Origin: Novosphingobium sp. FSW06-99
GTDB taxonomy: Bacteria > Pseudomonadota > Alphaproteobacteria > Sphingomonadales > Sphingomonadaceae
DNA: 64,000 nt
Assembly: GCF_001519065.1 (NCBI RefSeq)
Contig: NZ_KQ954251.1
Span: 62,001 to 126,000, forward strand
Direction: 5' to 3'
Position numbers and translations under genes: made by a program. This document shows positions 59,724 to 64,000 of this stretch, one piece after another; position 1 is the first letter of the stretch; the number at the start of each line of letters is the position of its first letter. The notes below the pieces were generated by a model that saw nothing but the letters and a program-made list of their open reading frames with translations, was not told the origin of the DNA and ran no database searches.

Positions 59724-62700
59724 ATGGCCATGCCCCACGCCCCGTTTGTCCCGCTTCGCGTCTTTTCGTCCTACACCATGCTCGACGGCGCGGTGGACCC
59801 CAAGATGATCGCCAAAACGGCGGCGGAGCGCGGATTTCCGGCGGTGGCGATCACCGACCGCAACGGGCTCTATGGCTCGGTCGCGTTTGCCAAGGCATGC
59901 AAGGATCTGGGCGTGCAACCGGTGATCGGAACGATGCTCGGGGTGGCGCGGCCCGAACGCGGTGGGGCGGCCACGCCGGGGCAGCAGGCGCCGACGATCG
60001 ACTGGCTGGCGCTCTATGCGCAGGATGCCACCGGCTATGACAATTTGTGCCATCTGGTCAGCCGCGCGCACCTCGACCGGCCGCTGGAATTTGCCGCGCA
60101 TGTGCAGATCGCCGATCTGGCCGGGCATACCGACGGGCTGATCTGTCTGTCGGCGGGCGGCGAAGGCGCGCTGACGCGGTTGCTGTCCGAGGGGCAGCAG
60201 GCGGCGGCAGAGGCCTATGCCTACAGCATCGCGGCGTTGTTTCCCGACCGGTTCTATGTCGAACTGTGCCGCCAGAATGATCCGGTGGAAGACCGCGCCG
60301 AACCGGCGGTGATCGATCTGGCCTATGCGCGCGACTGGCCGCTGGTGGCGACCAACCCCGCGCGGTTTGTCGAACGCACGTTCTACCCGGCGCACGATGC
60401 GATGCTGTGCATTGCCAGTTCCACCCATGTCGACAGCACCGACCGCCCGCGTTCGTCCAAGGAATGGTGGATCAAGCCCGCGCCGTTCATGGAAGAGCTG
60501 TTCAAGGACATTCCCGAGGCGCTGGCCAACACACTGGTGGTGGCGCAGCGCTGCGCGGTGATGCCGCCCCGACGCAAGCCGATCCTGCCCAGCCTGGCCG
60601 GCGACCAGGAGGGCGAGGCACGGATGTGCGCCGCTGACAGCCGCACCGGGCTGGTGCGACGGATGGAGCCCTATTATCCCGCCGAAACGCACGAGGATCT
60701 GGGGCGGCTGCTGACGCTTGGTCCCGATGCACAGCCAGCGCCCGGCGACTATCCGGCGCTCGATGCGGCGGGGATCTGGGACGAAGTCTGCGAATATCGC
60801 GACCGGCTGGAATTCGAAGTCGGCATCATCAACCGCATGGGGTTCGGCGGTTACTTCCTGATCGTGGCCGACTTTATCAAATGGGCCAAGGATCAGGGCA
60901 TTCCGGTCGGGCCGGGGCGCGGGTCGGGCGCAGGGTCGCTGGTGGCCTGGGCGCTGACCATTACCGATCTCGATCCGATCCGGCTGGGGTTGCTGTTCGA
61001 ACGGTTTTTGAACCCCGAACGCGTGTCTATGCCCGACTTCGACATCGATTTCTGCGAAACCCGGCGCGGCGAAGTGATCCGCTATGTCCAGGCCAAATAT
61101 GGCGACGATCACGTGGCGCAGATCATCACCTTCGGCAAGCTGAAGGCGCGCGCGGTGCTGCGCGACACCGGGCGCATCCTGCAGATGAGCTATGGCCAGG
61201 TCGATCGGCTGTGCAAGATGGTGCCCAACCATCCGACCGACCCCTGGCCGCTGCCGCGCGCGCTGAACGGCGTGGTCGAGCTGAAACGCGAATATGACCG
61301 CGATCCCGAAGTGCGCCGCCTGATCGATCTGGCGATGCAGCTCGAAGGGTTGCCGCGCAACAGTTCGACCCATGCCGCCGGCGTGGTGATCGGCGACCGG
61401 CCCTTGGCGCAACTGGTGCCGCTCTATCGCGATCCGCGATCGGACATGCCGGTCACCCAGTTCGACATGAAGCATGTCGAGGATGCGGGTCTGGTCAAGT
61501 TCGACTTTCTCGGACTGAAGACGCTGTCGGTGCTGCGCAAGGCGATCGACCTGCTGGCGCGGCGCGGGATCACCATCGATCTGTCGGCGCTGGCGTGGGA
61601 TGATGCCGATGTCTACCGCCTGCTGCAATCGGGCGACACGGTCGGCGTGTTCCAGTTGGAATCCGAAGGCATGCGGCGCACGCTGGCGGCGGTCAAACCG
61701 ACCAGTTTTGGCGACATCATCGCGCTCGTCTCGCTCTATCGCCCCGGCCCGATGGACAACATTCCGCTGTTCGGCCGGCGCAAGAACGGTCTGGAATCGA
61801 TCGAATATCCGCACGACAAGCTGGCCGGCATCCTGTCCGAAACGTACGGCATTTTCGTCTATCAGGAACAGGTGATGCAGGCCGCGCAGATCCTGGCCGG
61901 CTATTCGCTGGGCGATGCCGACTTGCTGCGCCGCGCGATGGGCAAGAAGATCCAGGCCGAAATGGACCAGCAGCGCACGCGCTTTGTCGCGGGCTGCAAG
62001 GAAGTGTCCCAGATCGACGCGGCCAAGGCCAACGAACTGTTCGACTTGATCGACAAGTTCGCCGGCTATGGCTTCAACAAGAGCCACGCGGCGGCCTATG
62101 CATTGCTTGCCTATCAGACGGCCTGGCTGAAAACGCATTATCCGCACGAATTCTATGCCGCCTCGATGTGTTTCGACATGCATCAGTCGGAAAAGCTGAA
62201 CGTGTTTGTCGACGATATGCGCCGCAATGGCGTGGCGCTGGCCGGGCCCGACATCAACCATTCGGAGGCCGAGTTTTCGGTCGAACGCACCGAAGAATCC
62301 TATGCCGTGCGCTACGCGCTGGCGGGGCTGCGCAATGTCGGCGAAAAGGCGATGGATGCGATCGTGGCCGAGCGCGAGGCCAATGGGCGGTTTACCTCGC
62401 TCGATGATCTGTTCCGCCGCGTGCCCGCAGGGGCGATGAACCGGCGCCAGCTCGAAGCGCTGGCGGCAGGCGGCGCGCTCGATGGCCTCGATGCCAACCG
62501 TGCCAAGCTGATCGCCAATGCCGACCTGCTGATGGCGGTGGCCGACGAGGCTGCGCGTGCGCGCACATCGGGGCAGGGCGGGCTGTTCGGCGGCGACGAT
62601 CACGCCACGCAGGCGATCCGCTTGACCGAGACAAAGCCGTGGACCCGCACCGAACAGATGGCGGCGGAGCGCGAGAATTTCGGGTTCTATTTCGCCGCGC

Positions 62701-63317
62701 ACCCGGTCGAGGAATATCGCGCAATTGCCAGCGCCAACGGCGCGCGCACGTATTCGGGGCTGATCGCATCGGGCGGCACCGCCACCGGGCGCACTTCGGC
62801 GGTGATGGCGGCGATGGTCGAGGGCGTGCAAAAGCGCAAGACCAAGCGCGGCAAGGACTTTGTCATGGCCGATTTTTCCGACGCGAGCGGGCTGTTTTCC
62901 GCCTCATGCTTTGAAGAAAGCCTGGTCGATCCATTCGTGCAATGGGCGCGCGAAGGCGCCTGCGTGCTGCTGACGGTCGAACTTGATCGGCCCAGTGCGG
63001 ACGAGCCGCCGCGCGTGACGGTGCGGGGCGCGCGGCCGTTGGCCTCGGTCACCAGCGCGGCGCGGATGGTGCTGGAATGCGAGGTTTCGCGGGTCGAGGC
63101 GGTGGCCGATCTGGCCATGTTGTTGCCGCGCGCCAGCGATGCCAGGGGCGAAGTGCGCGTGCATCTGCGCACCGGGCGCGGGCGTGAGCCGTGGGCGATC
63201 CTGGGCCAAGATTTCCGTCTCGACAGCGAAGTAATCGATCGGTTGATTCCGATCGAGGGACTTGCCAATGTGGCGCTGACGGCGCGCCCGGATCGGCATC
63301 TGCGGCTCGTCGAATAA
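59724..63317 (+). CDS. dnaE: DNA polymerase III alpha subunit
   Basis: A 1197-residue replicative polymerase: PHP domain at the N-terminus, palm with the catalytic aspartates in PDFDIDFCETRRGEVI, GPGRGSGAGSLVAWAL, RPGPMDNIPLFGRRKNG, KSHAAAYALLAYQTAWLKTHYP, and the C-terminal OB/tau-binding parts. The first PHP metal motif, HLRVHS in most DnaE proteins, reads PLRVFS here (Pro10, Phe14). ATG at 59724 or 59730. Confidence 0.95.
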   Translation: MAMPHAPFVPLRVFSSYTMLDGAVDPKMIAKTAAERGFPAVAITDRNGLYGSVAFAKACKDLGVQPVIGTMLGVARPERGGAATPGQQAPTIDWLALYAQDATGYDNLCHLVSRAHLDRPLEFAAHVQIADLAGHTDGLICLSAGGEGALTRLLSEGQQAAAEAYAYSIAALFPDRFYVELCRQNDPVEDRAEPAVIDLAYARDWPLVATNPARFVERTFYPAHDAMLCIASSTHVDSTDRPRSSKEWWIKPAPFMEELFKDIPEALANTLVVAQRCAVMPPRRKPILPSLAGDQEGEARMCAADSRTGLVRRMEPYYPAETHEDLGRLLTLGPDAQPAPGDYPALDAAGIWDEVCEYRDRLEFEVGIINRMGFGGYFLIVADFIKWAKDQGIPVGPGRGSGAGSLVAWALTITDLDPIRLGLLFERFLNPERVSMPDFDIDFCETRRGEVIRYVQAKYGDDHVAQIITFGKLKARAVLRDTGRILQMSYGQVDRLCKMVPNHPTDPWPLPRALNGVVELKREYDRDPEVRRLIDLAMQLEGLPRNSSTHAAGVVIGDRPLAQLVPLYRDPRSDMPVTQFDMKHVEDAGLVKFDFLGLKTLSVLRKAIDLLARRGITIDLSALAWDDADVYRLLQSGDTVGVFQLESEGMRRTLAAVKPTSFGDIIALVSLYRPGPMDNIPLFGRRKNGLESIEYPHDKLAGILSETYGIFVYQEQVMQAAQILAGYSLGDADLLRRAMGKKIQAEMDQQRTRFVAGCKEVSQIDAAKANELFDLIDKFAGYGFNKSHAAAYALLAYQTAWLKTHYPHEFYAASMCFDMHQSEKLNVFVDDMRRNGVALAGPDINHSEAEFSVERTEESYAVRYALAGLRNVGEKAMDAIVAEREANGRFTSLDDLFRRVPAGAMNRRQLEALAAGGALDGLDANRAKLIANADLLMAVADEAARARTSGQGGLFGGDDHATQAIRLTETKPWTRTEQMAAERENFGFYFAAHPVEEYRAIASANGARTYSGLIASGGTATGRTSAVMAAMVEGVQKRKTKRGKDFVMADFSDASGLFSASCFEESLVDPFVQWAREGACVLLTVELDRPSADEPPRVTVRGARPLASVTSAARMVLECEVSRVEAVADLAMLLPRASDARGEVRVHLRTGRGREPWAILGQDFRLDSEVIDRLIPIEGLANVALTARPDRHLRLVE

Positions 63318-63340
63318 GAACACAGCGATGGAGCGTGATG

Positions 63341-64000
63341 ATGCTGGGCGGGATGCAGGACTGGACGATGCGGGTAACCGCCCTGATCGACCATGCGGGC
63401 CGCGAATATGGCACGCGCGAAATCGTATCGCGCTGGGCCGATGGCAGCGAAACGCGCACCACCTGGGCCGGGGTGCGCCACGATGCGTTGCGCATGACCC
63501 AGGCTTTGCGCGCGCTGGGCATCCGCCCCGCCGACCGCATCGCCACGCTGGCGATGAACCATCACCGCCATCTGGTCAGTTGGTATGGCGCGGTGGGCGT
63601 GGGCGGCATCCTGCACACGATCAATCCGCGTCTGTTTGACGATCAGCTCGACTATATCGTCAACCACGCCGAAGACCGCGTGCTGCTGTTCGATCGGCAA
63701 TGGGCGCCGATTGTCGAGCGCATGAAACACCGCTGGCCAACCATCGAACATTACATCTGTTTCGACAGCGACGAACCCGCGCCGCATTTCGAGGACTGGA
63801 TCGCCGCACACGATGGCCAGACCGAATGGGCGCAGGGCGACGAGCGCGATCCGTGCATGCTATGCTATACCAGCGGCACCACCGGCAATCCCAAGGGAGT
63901 GCTGTACGAACACCGTTCGACCATGCTTCACGCGATGTGCGGGCTGACCGTGCCGGTGTTTTCGCTCGACACGCGCACCGTGCTGATGCCGATCGTGCCG
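63341..64000 (+). CDS. Acyl-CoA synthetase (partial, C-terminus beyond right edge)
   Basis: The first 220 residues of an AMP-forming fatty acid-CoA ligase: MLGGMQDWTMRVTALIDHAG, WAGVRHDALRMTQALRALGI, GAVGVGGILHTINPRLFDDQLDYIVNHAEDR and the ATP/AMP-binding motif CYTSGTTGNPKGVLYEHRS. It matches the medium/long-chain ligases of the FadD type (DitJ/AlkK-like). A GGAG site precedes two ATG codons (63338, 63341); the spacing favours the second. It lies 23 bases after dnaE. Confidence 0.9.
   Translation, partial: MLGGMQDWTMRVTALIDHAGREYGTREIVSRWADGSETRTTWAGVRHDALRMTQALRALGIRPADRIATLAMNHHRHLVSWYGAVGVGGILHTINPRLFDDQLDYIVNHAEDRVLLFDRQWAPIVERMKHRWPTIEHYICFDSDEPAPHFEDWIAAHDGQTEWAQGDERDPCMLCYTSGTTGNPKGVLYEHRSTMLHAMCGLTVPVFSLDTRTVLMPIVP

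Noticed and set aside
57939..62831. A 1630-codon open frame on the minus strand
   Set aside because: It runs antisense through rnr and into dnaE, both of which show full family similarity. The openness comes from the strong G/C third-position bias; composition is rich in His/Arg/Gln with no domain, signal or ribosome site.

Overview
This 64 kb window is a GC-rich chromosomal segment. It is most consistent with an alphaproteobacterium of the order Sphingomonadales (Novosphingobium/Sphingomonas-like). The grounds are two large TonB-dependent receptors beside a TPR-sulfotransferase, short palindromic repeats of the kind common in sphingomonads, the zapA / 6S RNA / 5-formyl-THF cyclo-ligase order, a DUF2842 gene, GANTC sites, and core genes of alphaproteobacterial type. 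Nearly every base is coding, and many genes overlap by 1-4 bases (ATGA, GTGA, TGATG). No phage, transposase, CRISPR array or plasmid gene was seen. The species cannot be named from the sequence alone.

Layout. 1-4366: a divergent envelope/redox module with an exported truncated hemoglobin (cut by the left edge), a DUF3034 outer-membrane-type protein, an exported cupredoxin, and a membrane GGDEF-EAL protein with a periplasmic sensor domain. 4370-8297: a LysR regulator and a glc locus in which glcDEF has collapsed to a scar of about 300 bp, while glcG and malate synthase G remain intact. 8358-19592: two complete three-part efflux operons (HlyD/EmrA + DHA2 MFS + outer-membrane factor). One carries marR and has an intrinsic terminator in its 5' leader. 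The other is divergent from tetR and followed by an aldo/keto reductase gene. A LysR gene lies between them. 19760-26802: tetR-mug, tRNA-Pro, thyA, the branched-chain 2-oxoacid dehydrogenase operon (E1 alpha, E1 beta, E2, no E3), and a REP pair.

26906-36360: two tRNA-Asp genes, DUF2842, 5-formyl-THF cyclo-ligase, 6S RNA and zapA, then the central-carbon run tkt-gap-pgk-fba with a TlpA-like thioredoxin, and thiE. 36486-39242: efp, suhB, tRNA-Leu, and an exported methionine sulfoxide reductase pair (Tat-type MsrB, lipoprotein MsrA). 39243-49399: a same-strand cluster of two paralogous TonB receptors, a TPR-sulfotransferase, an FAD amine oxidase and phosphonoacetaldehyde hydrolase. It reads as an outer-membrane-to-cytoplasm route for an aminophosphonate. 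49400-50090: an AT-rich island holding a perfect FNR/FixK-type box. 50091-63317: housekeeping genes radA, cvpA, a NifU-like gene, alr, phaR, proS, an M28 peptidase gene, rnr and dnaE. 63341-end: the start of an acyl-CoA synthetase gene.

The items most worth following are the aminophosphonate/TonB cluster, the hemoglobin/DUF3034/cupredoxin/c-di-GMP module, the terminator in the leader of the MarR efflux operon, and the glcDEF deletion scar. All functional statements are from reading the sequence and from family knowledge. No database search was run.
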